Shown one piece after another: positions 16,945 through 26,042 of a stretch of DNA of 64,000 nucleotides. Under the pieces are notes generated by a model that saw nothing but the letters and a program-made list of their open reading frames with translations, made no database searches and was not told where the DNA came from. The first letter of the stretch is position 1; the number at the start of each line of letters is the position of its first letter. The translations under genes and the position numbers were made by a program. This stretch comes from Enterovibrio norvegicus FF-33 (GTDB lineage: Bacteria; Pseudomonadota; Gammaproteobacteria; Enterobacterales; Vibrionaceae), in NCBI RefSeq assembly GCF_000286835.2, contig NZ_AJYD02000038.1:1804453-1868452 (forward strand), in the 5' to 3' direction.

Positions 16945-16964
16945 TCCTCGGATTTTTAGAACCG

Positions 16965-17510
16965 TTATTGGCAGCGCACATCGCCTTTCTGACGCGCTTC
17001 GTAATCAATCACACTGCCATTCTTATCGAGGGACAACTCGCAGCACTCGTGAAATAGCGAATTGATCTTTTCTCGGCTTTTTTTAAGGCGTGATTTCAGC
17101 GTCGAGTAGTTGATTCCCATTTCTTCGGCATACGCCTTTTGGGACTGTCCATGAAGCTCAATGGACGTGAGCATTTCTGCGTCTTCTTCCGGCAGCGCTT
17201 GAATAAAAGGCAGCAGGCAAGTGAGAAGATCTTCACGCACTTGTTCCTTTTCTTTCTCAAACCAAAGGTCTTCTTCACCAATTTGATTTAAGCGACCCTT
17301 TTGACGATAAAAATCGATAATGGCATTGTTCGCCACCTGAAACAGCCAAGACTTCACTTTCGTCCTGTCTTTCACTTCATTAAGGTGAAGATAGGTTTTC
17401 AGCAAGATGTCTTGCAACAAGTCTTCGACATCATCAGAGCTGGATACCTTCGAATGAAGAAAAGCTTTCACACTCGATTGGTACTCACCCCACACTGTTT
17501 CAATTGTCAT
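16965..17510 (-). CDS. ECF RNA polymerase sigma factor, SigZ-like
   Basis: 181 residues. Region 2 (about 5-70) contains DVEDLLQDILLKTYLHL and SWLFQVANNAIIDFYRQ. Region 4 (about 105-155) contains LHGQSQKAYAEEMGINYSTLKSRLKKSREK, the -35 recognition helix. The C-terminal tail carries HECCELSLDKNGSVIDYEAR and a final Cys, a pattern that I associate with SigZ proteins and that could sense thiols or metal. No anti-sigma gene is adjacent. It lies 60 bp after the glutathione synthetase gene with a hairpin between, so it may be part of that operon. Confidence 0.85.
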   Translation of the reverse strand: MTIETVWGEYQSSVKAFLHSKVSSSDDVEDLLQDILLKTYLHLNEVKDRTKVKSWLFQVANNAIIDFYRQKGRLNQIGEEDLWFEKEKEQVREDLLTCLLPFIQALPEEDAEMLTSIELHGQSQKAYAEEMGINYSTLKSRLKKSREKINSLFHECCELSLDKNGSVIDYEARQKGDVRCQ

Positions 17511-17527
17511 CGTTTCACTCTTTAAGC

Positions 17528-17545
17528 GCCGCGATCACTCGCGGC
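17528..17545 (-). promoter_or_regulatory. Hairpin between glutathione synthetase and sigZ-like gene
   Basis: GCCGCG and CGCGGC form a 6-bp perfect stem with a 6-base loop, 18-35 bp upstream of the sigma factor start. There is no T run, so it is more likely an RNA-processing or translational element than a terminator. Confidence 0.4.
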
Positions 17546-17570
17546 TATCGATTTTCATTGTCGACCGAAT

Positions 17571-19139
17571 CTATTCGATAAGCGTGATGGAATCTAATAT
17601 CCCCTTACCGCTATGAATGCCGCCTTCGTTTTCTTTTGCTGGTTTACTTCGCACTAAGTAGCCAGCGTAGCCATTGTACTCTGTGACAGGCACGCCGTTG
17701 AAGTAGGCTGTAAACAGACCTATTTCACTGACAAGATCATCCACAAGCGTTTGCTTCCCATCGCGCACGGCAATGGTCGGGCGCTCTCGTTCGTGCGGAT
17801 ATAGCCGCTGCATCAGTGCCCACGCATCATAATCTTCCGGCTTTAAGCTGGCGAGCTTATTTACAATATCGTCACCGAATACACAGTGACCACCGCCTTC
17901 GCCTTGGTTTTTCAGCACCCAAGCATGTTTATCAGCATCCGCTTTAAACCACGCGATGGATTGCGCGCTGATCGGCAGCATGTCTGCCAATACGCTTTTC
18001 ACCAACAACGCTTCTTCTTCGCTCAATGCCCAGCGGGTTAAATCTCGCGCCGTCATCATGGTGAGGAGCATCTGCATGGTTTTGCTGGTTGCCAATTGTT
18101 GCCCTACGGTCGCGTTCACTGCCACATGGTGCTGTTCAATAAACACGCGGGTTTGGCTCAGCGTTTCGCAACACTCGTCTTCGCACAATTCAGGCGCAAA
18201 ATAGTCTGAGTATTGGTAACCGGCGCGGAGATATACCACATCAATCGCCCCAATGTCTTTCAAGATCAAGCGTTGGTTTTCGCCAGTCGATAATTGCGTC
18301 GATAATTGGTCAAACGTTCGGCGCACCGTGCGAACACCACGTTGTTGCAATGCCACTTCCAATAGATGCTGGTCATAAACATTGTCTTCGTTCTTTTGCA
18401 CCACCATCAAGAATGTGCGCTGCCCTTCACCACCAAAATGCGATCGAATCTCTTGCGCAGCAATCGCAATACCGTGCGCCAATTGGTCTAAACAGGCATT
18501 GTCTGTAGGGACAGCAGTTGGCGATTCTACCCATGTGTTATAGGTATCCGGCCATTGGCGGCGCATGTAGTCATGCAGTTCATTGGCACGCTGGCCAAAA
18601 GGCCCCATTCCCGCTGCAATGCCGTTGAATTCGATCACTTTCGCACCTTGTTCACGGTCATCCATGTAATCGGTTCGCATCAAAAGGAGCGGCTTGCGCT
18701 CAGCCATTATCGGCGCGTGTTCCGTCCCGTGAATTTGCGCATGCATTTTCAGCAAACGGCCAAAGAACGGATCCGCATTCGCCATGCTGCGAAGTGATGA
18801 CTGCAGAAAAGCGTGGTCTTCTGACACTTGGCTGATCAATTTGGTCAGCATCGGCGTCACATTCATTATGTGGTCGAACACATGACGTTTCATGGTCATC
18901 GGGGCAAGGCTATACGGACAATGTCTCGCGGTTCCATCCGCATTTTTTATTGCCACGCCATGCATGATTTGCCACTGGCATGCTTCGTCTGTGATTTGTT
19001 TATCAACGATTGGAGAATTCACGGTGTTCACCTTACTGCTCCCTTCGACGCATGTTGTTTGTGTTTTAACGCTGCGCATGACGCCATTTGATGACGTTTC
19101 ATGCTGTTGCCAAGCCGAGATGGGCATTTTCAGTTTCAT
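17571..19139 (-). CDS. Glutathione synthetase, eukaryotic type
   Basis: 522 residues from the ATG at 19139; starts at 19187 and 19079 are also possible. It should join gamma-Glu-Cys and Gly using ATP. The sequence follows eukaryotic GSS, not bacterial GshB, throughout: YSLAPMTMKR near residue 76, RTDYM (155-159), VIEFN (168-172, Mg/ATP Glu and Asn), YDQHLLEVALQQRGVRTVRRTF, VVYLRAGYQYSDY, Lys353, VLKNQGEGGGHCVFG (408-422, the Gly-rich loop), SEIGLF, and YLVRSKPAKENEGGIHSG (494-511). The human enzyme has 474 residues; the difference is mainly an N-terminal extension. It overlaps the end of the ABC gene and sits in one operon with gshA. All key ligands look intact. Confidence 0.87.
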   Translation of the reverse strand: MKLKMPISAWQQHETSSNGVMRSVKTQTTCVEGSSKVNTVNSPIVDKQITDEACQWQIMHGVAIKNADGTARHCPYSLAPMTMKRHVFDHIMNVTPMLTKLISQVSEDHAFLQSSLRSMANADPFFGRLLKMHAQIHGTEHAPIMAERKPLLLMRTDYMDDREQGAKVIEFNGIAAGMGPFGQRANELHDYMRRQWPDTYNTWVESPTAVPTDNACLDQLAHGIAIAAQEIRSHFGGEGQRTFLMVVQKNEDNVYDQHLLEVALQQRGVRTVRRTFDQLSTQLSTGENQRLILKDIGAIDVVYLRAGYQYSDYFAPELCEDECCETLSQTRVFIEQHHVAVNATVGQQLATSKTMQMLLTMMTARDLTRWALSEEEALLVKSVLADMLPISAQSIAWFKADADKHAWVLKNQGEGGGHCVFGDDIVNKLASLKPEDYDAWALMQRLYPHERERPTIAVRDGKQTLVDDLVSEIGLFTAYFNGVPVTEYNGYAGYLVRSKPAKENEGGIHSGKGILDSITLIE

Positions 19140-20882
19140 GTTCTTCTTGTTCTTTCTGTGCAAGATATAACTCTCGGTACTCGCCAATTTGAGCCACTAG
19201 CTCGTCATGGGTACCGCGTTGGACAACCTTCCCTTTGCTCATCACTAATATTTGATCCGCATTCTTAATGGTTGAAAGGCGGTGCGCTACCGCAATGACT
19301 GTTCGTCCATGTTGAATATTTGATAACGCGCTTTTAACGGCTTCTTCGGTTTCGCTGTCAATGTTGGCCGTCGCTTCATCCAGCAAATAGATCTCTGGCC
19401 CGTGAGCAAAAACGCGTGCCAACGCAATCAGTTGCTTTTCACCCACAGACAATGATGAACCGCCATTGCCGGGTTGATGTTCATACCCTTCAGGCAAGCG
19501 CTCGATAAACGCCGATGCATTCACTTCTCTGGCGGCATCAATCGCAACATCTGAGCGGGCTTCACGCTGCATTAAGTCGATGTTCTCTCGAATGGATCCG
19601 CTAAACATGTAAGGGTCTTGCGAGACCAAACCAAACAGACGACGAATTTGCGCATCAGGCAGATCGTCGATGCGTTGTCCACCCACCAAAATGTCGCCTT
19701 CATGATGCGGATAAAAACGCATCAGCAAGTTCACCACCGAACTTTTCCACTACCACTAGGGCCGACAATGGCTGTGAACTGGCCGCTTTTTGCCACGAAG
19801 CTGACATCATCCAGCGCGTTAACGCCCTCTTCATACGCTAAACGCACATGCTTGAACTCGATGTCTTTTTGTGGCGCAAGTTCGACCATTGGCGCATCGT
19901 CTTTTTGGGCGTGATGCACAGGCTCATCAAGGATTTCGAAAATACGCGCGGAGGACACCAACGCCACCTGCATCTTTCGAAGTTCCATCGACAGCTGCCT
20001 AAACGGTTCGAAGAAGCGTTCGATGTAGTTCAAGAAGGCGTAAAGCGTACCGACTTCGACCACGGTTTGTAGCGAAGCATTACCAAACCAAGCCACGATG
20101 CCAAGCGCGGTTAATGAACCAACCAAACGCGTGAATGGCAGCAGCATCAAACTGTCTACGGCGATCGAGCGGGTGCGGAAGTTAAACCACGTATCGTTGT
20201 CTTTCTCGAAGCGCGCTTTAAACGCGATCTCTTGGCGAAATGCCTGAACCAATGACATGCCTTGAAGCGATTCACTGATCGTGTTGTTGATATGGCTAAT
20301 CTGAACCCGAATACCATTAAACACGGGCGTCGACACCTTGCGGTAGATCTGCATGGTTGCTAGCAGCACCGGAATCAATGCCATACTGATAACCGCCAAA
20401 CGCCAATCCAGTAACGCTATCGCGATGAAAATACCCACGATGCGCAAGCTTCCCTGAATGATAGTGGGAAAGGTCGACACAAACAGATCACGCAGCGATT
20501 CGGTGTCGTTAGTGACATAAGACACCATACGACCTGTTGATAGGCGGTCAAACGCCGCAATCGGCAGTCTCAATACATGATCAAACAACTGCTTGCGAAC
20601 ATCGTTGACCACCAACAAGGCGCCATGCTTAAACGAGAGAGACTGCAAATACTGAAAGCCTGCTTGGCACATATAAAGCAGCAATACGGCGGCACTTAGC
20701 ACGCCTAAGTGCTTCCAATCAAACTGCTGAGGCACGATCACTTCGTCAATGATGACTTTCGCCAGCCAAGGAATCGCCATTTCCGCGGATACAGACACCA
20801 ACATGAATGCAAAGGCAACGGCAAATCGCGCCTTGTGTGGCAAGGTAAAACGAACGAGACGCCCCATAGATTTACTCAACAT
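19099..20882 (-). pseudogene. ABC transporter half-molecule, frameshifted in Walker A
   Basis: The first piece (20882 to 19731) has a six-helix export-type membrane domain and the start of an ATPase domain up to GPSGSGK, then runs into stop codons. The second piece (19737 to 19099) continues in the -1 frame with VNLLMRFYPHHEG, a Q-loop LVSQDPYMFSG, the signature-like SSLSVGEKQLIALARV, Walker B IYLLDEATANIDSE and the H-loop VAHRLS. Restoring one A in the AAAA run gives GKSSVVNLLM, a normal Walker A. GGAGGGAAGCC precedes the ATG at 20882, which overlaps the upstream partner's stop. It may be a real mutation, a sequencing error or a recoded frame. It pairs with the next gene as a heterodimeric exporter. 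Confidence 0.85.
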
Positions 20883-22740
20883 GGCTTCCCTCCTCCGCAT
20901 CGGCGTTATTAACGTCATGGTTGTCATGCGTGATAGACGTATTTAACTGAACATGCGTGTGAGCTTGGCGTTCATACACGGCGGCGTACCAACCCTTTTC
21001 TGCCATTAATGCCTGATGCTTGCCGCGTTCAATCACCTCGCCTTGATCGAGCACGAGAATGTCGTCAGCATGTCGTAAGTTAGGGAGCCGTTGTGTCACC
21101 AACAGCATGGACTTATGACCATAGTGTGTCTTCAAGTTATGACGAACGATGGCCTCTGTTTTCATGTCTAGTGCACTGAATGGGTCATCCAACAGCAAGA
21201 TATCGGCATCCACCAACAATGCACGTGCCAACGCTACGCGCTGTCGCTGACCACCAGACAGGTTTGCTCCATTCTCATTAAGCGCGGCATTAAACCCGCC
21301 CGTCATCGCTTCAATTTCCTGCTTGATGCCTGCCATTTCGGCGACAAACGCGATTTCTTCTTCTGTTGCATGAGGTTTCCCCATGGCAATGTTTTCTGAA
21401 ATTGAACCCGAGAACAACAGCGGCTTTTGAGGCACCCAAGCGAGTTTTCCCCGGAGTGAATCAAACGTCAGGTGTTCGGTGTTCATCCCTGCCAAGGTGA
21501 TCTCGGATTGCATATCGCTCAAACCGTATTGACGCATGATCAGACTGATCAGGGTACTTTTCCCACCGCCTGTCGGGCCGGTGATGCCAATAAAACCACC
21601 CGCTGGTATCGTAAACGCCACGTCTTTAAGTACCGGTCTTGATGTGTCAGCAGATGACATATCAATAGTGGAGGTATCAGTAGATGAAGTGCGAATAGAT
21701 GAGTTGTAAGCAAATGAACGCACATTCACAGAAAGGTTCGAAGAAGCACCGTTAGGAATCACGGCGTGTCCTTCTACCAAGTCAGGCTTTTGAGCAAACA
21801 ACGCTTCAAGACGTTTCCACGACGTATTACCACGTTGGAACACGTTGAACTGCCAGCCAAATTGCAGGAACGGCCCCAGTAACTGCGCAAGGTACAACGT
21901 GAAGCTCGTAAACAAACCAACGGTAATGGCATTTTCGCTGATCATCCATCCGCCATAAGCAAGCGTGATGACGAACGAAGTGCCGTAGATCAATTGAATG
22001 GTTGGCCCAAACAATGAATCGATTTTCGCTACATCAATGTTGGCTTCTAACGTCTCATCCAGCTTTTCACCAAAGCGCGCTTTTTGTCGCGGGTTAATGC
22101 CATGGGAACGCACGGCACGAATACCTGCGACAGTTTCGCGCACTTCCTCGTTCAGGTGAGAGAATGCCTGCTGCGCGCGTCCAAAGTGTTTTTGCATACC
22201 TGCGCCATAACGATTGGTAACCAGTACCAACAGCGGAAACGGCAACAATGCGACGGCGGTAAGATGGCCGCTAACCAAAAACACCATACCGAAGATCACG
22301 GTAAAGCCTGCAATTAACGAATCCACCAGCGTCATCACGCCATCACCCGCAGCGGATTCCACCGCATTCAGGTCATTGGTGGCATGTGCCATTAAATCGC
22401 CCGCACTGTGCTTGCCATAAAACGACGGTGACATGGCCGTGAAATGCAAAAACAAATCTCGACGGATCACACGAGAAATCTCTATGGCTGCCCCATAAAG
22501 CTGGCTATTCCACACATACCTGAGGGCATACATGGCAATCGCGGCGACAAAGATACCCGCTAAGTGGGTCATCAGTAATTGGCTTGTCAACGCATCATTA
22601 CTGATCGCATCAACAATACGGCCAATTAGCCAAGGTGGTGCAAGGTTAAGTATCGCGACGGTTTGCAGCGCAAAAAACGCGATCAGATATCGGCGAGTAC
22701 ATAGCTTCATGTAGCCGCGCATTTTCCAAATTAATTCCAT
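20872..22740 (-). CDS. ABC transporter half-molecule (export type, MdlA/CydC-like)
   Basis: 622 residues. Six membrane segments lie in residues 15-300, including LNLAPPWLIGRIVDAI as the first periplasmic turn. The ATPase part has Walker A GPTGGGKST, Q-loop VPQKPLLFSG, signature NLSGGQRQRVALARAL and Walker B ILLLDDPFSALD, so it should be catalytically competent. A Ser/Thr/Asp-rich insertion (TSSTDTSTIDMSSADTS) joins the two domains. It is encoded between gshA and its partner half-transporter, and probably forms a heterodimer with it. In CydDC the substrates are glutathione and cysteine; that role here is an inference from the neighbours. Confidence 0.88.
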   Translation of the reverse strand: MELIWKMRGYMKLCTRRYLIAFFALQTVAILNLAPPWLIGRIVDAISNDALTSQLLMTHLAGIFVAAIAMYALRYVWNSQLYGAAIEISRVIRRDLFLHFTAMSPSFYGKHSAGDLMAHATNDLNAVESAAGDGVMTLVDSLIAGFTVIFGMVFLVSGHLTAVALLPFPLLVLVTNRYGAGMQKHFGRAQQAFSHLNEEVRETVAGIRAVRSHGINPRQKARFGEKLDETLEANIDVAKIDSLFGPTIQLIYGTSFVITLAYGGWMISENAITVGLFTSFTLYLAQLLGPFLQFGWQFNVFQRGNTSWKRLEALFAQKPDLVEGHAVIPNGASSNLSVNVRSFAYNSSIRTSSTDTSTIDMSSADTSRPVLKDVAFTIPAGGFIGITGPTGGGKSTLISLIMRQYGLSDMQSEITLAGMNTEHLTFDSLRGKLAWVPQKPLLFSGSISENIAMGKPHATEEEIAFVAEMAGIKQEIEAMTGGFNAALNENGANLSGGQRQRVALARALLVDADILLLDDPFSALDMKTEAIVRHNLKTHYGHKSMLLVTQRLPNLRHADDILVLDQGEVIERGKHQALMAEKGWYAAVYERQAHTHVQLNTSITHDNHDVNNADAEEGSHVE

Positions 22741-22768
22741 GGGGTCATCTATTCGTATTCGTAGCCGA

Positions 22769-22820
22769 AGTTATCAATCACAGTTATCAATCACAGTTAG
22801 CAATCACAGTTAGCAATCAC
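22769..22820. repeat. 13-bp tandem repeat, four copies, at the gshA stop codon
   Basis: AGTTATCAATCAC occurs twice, followed by AGTTAGCAATCAC twice, all head to tail without gaps. The array covers the last codons and stop of gshA and most of the spacer before the ABC gene. On the coding strand each unit brings TGA or TAA triplets, so several frames are closed repeatedly. Confidence 0.97.
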
Positions 22821-24348
22821 ACGTGATGGCTGTTTTCTTGGTCAAGAATGTGCTGAATGACAATTCCTGCACATGCTCCAATTCGGCTTGCTGGTTGAGT
22901 GACTTCGTCACAAGATCATTGAGCTGACCGACGGTCTCTGCTGAAACGGGATACGCGCTGTGTGTCAACATGTGCCCTTCAGACAATCGTTGAACCAGTT
23001 CACGATAACCAATGTCATTAGCTGTCATGTCGGCCAGCATCATCGCAGAAGGCGTTAATGACATATCGGACAGCTTCTGTTTTTCCAACGAAAGGCTCAA
23101 CGAATACGCCTGCGTGTTGAAACCGCTATCAAACAAGGCGGCGACATCATCCATCGCACCTAATAGCGCGTCTCCTAATTCAACAAGCGACACGTCACCA
23201 TCGACCGTCGGCAGCATAATGTCTGGTTTTCTTCCCATTGTTGTCACTAATTCAACACGCTGTTGAATCATTAATTGTTCTTCACGGGTTAACGATGGGC
23301 TCGGCGCGAGCGCACAATGCGTGAGGAAGAGATCGAGGAAATCGCTCTGGGCTTCACTCAGACCGAGCGGCAAATAGGGATTGTTGTCTACCGTGCGAAG
23401 CTCAACATACTCCACACCATGACGACACATGGCTTCCAATGGACGCAATTCTGCATTCACGACTTTCGGTCTCACTGAGCCGTAGAGTTCGTTTTCAAGC
23501 TGTAAAATGGCGGTGTTGAGTTGCTGATTGTCGTTCAAATGACGGTATTTCTCACTCGGCATCGCCAACAGCGCTGAAACGCCTTTCAAATACGCCATTT
23601 TATCGTCGTAATTGATTGGGTATTTCGATTGTTCACTGTTGGTGTAACCCAAACTGCTCAACCGCAACGACGTTGCCCACGGCAGGTAAAACGAGTGATC
23701 GCCCATTGGCTCGAGTTGATGCTCTCGCCCTTCCAAATAGCTTTTATCCAGCGCAGGAGATGCACCAAATAAAAACGGAATCACCCAGCCGTGACGCATC
23801 ACGTTTCGGATTAGGTGGAAGTACTTCTCAGACACATAGTCTGCAAGAGAACGTTCACTCTTTTCATGCGCGTGCATCGCCTGCCAAAACACTTCTGGCA
23901 ACGAGAAGTTGTAGTGGATTCCCGAGATAGTTTGCATGCGCTTGCCATAGCGATTCGCCAAACCCTGGCGATAACGCATTTTCATCCTCGCCGAGTGCGA
24001 GGAACCATATTGTGCGGACGTAATGTCACGGTCTGCTGGCAATACAGGCGGCAAGCTACCCGCCCATAACAACTCGTTTTTTGGCAATGCGCCCGCAACG
24101 AAATGATGCAATGAGGACAAACAGTCAAACATCTGGTTTTTGTTTGTGTAGGCTGGCGTGATCAACTCCAGCTGAGCTTCCGCAAAATCAGTGGTGATAA
24201 ACGGATGCGTTAAAGCAGAACCCAAGGTTCTAGGGTGTAAGGTTTTCGCCAATGCGCCTTTAGGCGTTGTCCGAATGGTTTCCTTTTCAATACCGCGGCG
24301 GATGCCTCCAAGCGTGCCTACCAATATTTTCTCTCGTTTTTTCGTCAT
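22810..24348 (-). CDS. gshA: Glutamate-cysteine ligase, proteobacterial GshA type
   Basis: 512 residues from the ATG at 24348; an upstream in-frame ATG is less likely. It makes gamma-glutamylcysteine from Glu, Cys and ATP, the first step of glutathione synthesis. Motifs of the E. coli-type enzyme are clear: RRGIEKETIRT, ALTHPFITTDFAEAQLELITP, QYGSSHSARMKMRYRQGL, MQTISGIHYNFSLP, GWVIPFLFGASPA, ENELYGSVRPK and YVELRTVDNNPYLPLG. The tail is shorter and different from E. coli, ending with Cys-rich TAITCDC that runs into the 13-bp repeat. It heads the operon with ABC genes and a eukaryotic-type synthetase. Whether another gshA exists elsewhere cannot be seen. Confidence 0.93.
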   Translation of the reverse strand: MTKKREKILVGTLGGIRRGIEKETIRTTPKGALAKTLHPRTLGSALTHPFITTDFAEAQLELITPAYTNKNQMFDCLSSLHHFVAGALPKNELLWAGSLPPVLPADRDITSAQYGSSHSARMKMRYRQGLANRYGKRMQTISGIHYNFSLPEVFWQAMHAHEKSERSLADYVSEKYFHLIRNVMRHGWVIPFLFGASPALDKSYLEGREHQLEPMGDHSFYLPWATSLRLSSLGYTNSEQSKYPINYDDKMAYLKGVSALLAMPSEKYRHLNDNQQLNTAILQLENELYGSVRPKVVNAELRPLEAMCRHGVEYVELRTVDNNPYLPLGLSEAQSDFLDLFLTHCALAPSPSLTREEQLMIQQRVELVTTMGRKPDIMLPTVDGDVSLVELGDALLGAMDDVAALFDSGFNTQAYSLSLSLEKQKLSDMSLTPSAMMLADMTANDIGYRELVQRLSEGHMLTHSAYPVSAETVGQLNDLVTKSLNQQAELEHVQELSFSTFLTKKTAITCDC

Positions 24349-24554
24349 CTTTCTTATATTCAGTAATGAGTGACATAAAATCACCACATGAAATACGCGT
24401 GGCGTTTACGTGTTCTTTACCTATAAGACGAAGACAAACGAGAAAAGACGACGAAAAGTGACATTTATTTTTAGCCCGATGCCGCTAAATGGATCGAGTG
24501 GCTTCTCACTCTATAAATTTGACCACCTTCAAACATGTAGAGCTTGGAGAACAC

Positions 24555-24588
24555 AAAAAAGCCGCTGACTCTCATCAGCGGCTTTTCT
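24555..24588. terminator. Terminator downstream of ackA
   Basis: AAAAGCCGCTGA and TCAGCGGCTTTT form a 12-bp stem with a 6-base loop and T runs on both strands. It ends the minus-strand acetate kinase transcript and separates it from the gshA operon. Confidence 0.92.
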
Positions 24589-24611
24589 TAACTCAACGCG
24601 ACATGGATTGA

Positions 24612-25811
24612 TTACTTCGTGAACTCAACAGCTTGCGATGCAATCACGAATTCTTCGTTCGTTGGGATAACCAACACGACAGCATCCAGGAGGTCAGATT
24701 TTGCAATCATGCCGCCTTTGCCGAAGCGCGCTGCTTCGTTACCCGTTTCGTCTTCAACAAAACCCAAAATTCTTAGGTTCTTGAGCACTTCACGACGAAT
24801 TGGCAGTGAGTTCTCACCGATCCCGCCCGTAAAGATGATGGCATCAAGGCTGTCGAGGGTGATCATGTAAGAACTGATGAACTTAGCAACACGGTAGGTG
24901 AACACTTCAAAAGCCAGTTTTGCACCTTCGTGACCGTTATCCATGGCTTCAAGAATGCCGCGTGCATCAGACGTTAGTCCGGATACACCTAGGAAACCCG
25001 ATTTCTTGTTCAAGGTGTCGAACACTTGCTCTTGGCTCCAGCCTTTTTTCAGCAAGAACTCGATGATACCTGGGTCCAAGTCGCCAGAGCGTGTCCCCAT
25101 CATCAGGCCAGCTAGCGGTGTGAAGCCCATTGAGGTATCTACCGATTCGCCATTGCGCACAGCACACACCGATGCACCGTTGCCCAAGTGAACAGAAATA
25201 ACGTTGGTGTCTTCAATTTTCTTGTCCAATACCTTTGCTGCTTCACGGCTAACAAAGTAGTGGCTAGTGCCGTGGAAGCCGTAGCGACGAATACCGTATT
25301 CTGTGTAAAGTTCGTTTGAGATAGCGCCCGTAAACGCTTTCTGCGGCATAGTTTGGTGGAACGCGGTATCGAACACTGCAACTTGTGGCAAGCTTGGGAA
25401 AGCCTTCATGGCAGCACGAATGCCCATGACGTTTGCTGGATTGTGAAGCGGAGCCAAATCACTCAGTGCATCAATTTCAGCGACTACGCTTTCATCAATC
25501 AGCGTTGCAGTAGCAAACTTCTCACCGCCGTGAACGACGCGGTGACCAATAGCAACCAATTGGCTGCCAACATCCATGTTTTCGACCAATTCAACGATGA
25601 TTCCCACCGCTTTCTCGTGGTGACTACCACCTTGCTCAAGCATAACTTCTTGCTTGTCTTGCCCTTCGCGTTTCCAGCTAATGCGCGCATCGTCAAGACC
25701 GAAGCACTCGCCAAGGCCAGATAATATCGCCTCGCCAGATTGTGCATCCATCAATGCGAATTTAAGGGAGGAACTGCCTGCGTTGAGGACCAGTACTAGT
25801 GAATTGCTCAT
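24612..25811 (-). CDS. ackA: Acetate kinase
   Basis: 399 residues from the ATG at 25811. It interconverts acetate plus ATP and acetyl phosphate. It carries the ASKHA-fold signatures VLNAGSSSLKFAL, HRVVHGG, FDTAFHQTMP, RYGFHGTSHYF, HLGNGASVCAV, TRSGDLDPG and FTGGIGENS, all expected for an active enzyme. The length is normal. Phosphotransacetylase (pta), the usual partner, is not next to it, so this may be a second acetate kinase of the genome or a detached gene. It has its own terminator. Confidence 0.95.
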   Translation of the reverse strand: MSNSLVLVLNAGSSSLKFALMDAQSGEAILSGLGECFGLDDARISWKREGQDKQEVMLEQGGSHHEKAVGIIVELVENMDVGSQLVAIGHRVVHGGEKFATATLIDESVVAEIDALSDLAPLHNPANVMGIRAAMKAFPSLPQVAVFDTAFHQTMPQKAFTGAISNELYTEYGIRRYGFHGTSHYFVSREAAKVLDKKIEDTNVISVHLGNGASVCAVRNGESVDTSMGFTPLAGLMMGTRSGDLDPGIIEFLLKKGWSQEQVFDTLNKKSGFLGVSGLTSDARGILEAMDNGHEGAKLAFEVFTYRVAKFISSYMITLDSLDAIIFTGGIGENSLPIRREVLKNLRILGFVEDETGNEAARFGKGGMIAKSDLLDAVVLVIPTNEEFVIASQAVEFTK

Positions 25812-25995
25812 GAAAAATCTCGTTGGCAAATGGGTGATACGGAATACTCAGATTCAGAATCTCCATTATTCAATTAATTTTTAACTACACAATGTTTATT
25901 TGAATGATTAAACGTTTTTTAACCTTTTAATGTTTCAGATCAAAAATGCGCACGCTTACTGACAAAAATGAACGTTATCAGTCTCCATAAGACAC

Positions 25996-26020
25996 AAAAA
26001 AACGCCCATATAGGCGCTTT
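25996..26020 (-). terminator. Terminator of TetR gene
   Basis: On the minus strand CGCC and GGCG pair around TATATG, followed by a run of seven T, about 20 bp past the TetR stop codon. Confidence 0.7.
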
Positions 26021-26042
26021 AAAAGTCAAGCTATTTGGCAAT

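Noticed and set aside
22769-22820. CRISPR-like array
   Set aside because: The four 13-bp units are contiguous with no spacers, so it is a simple tandem repeat.
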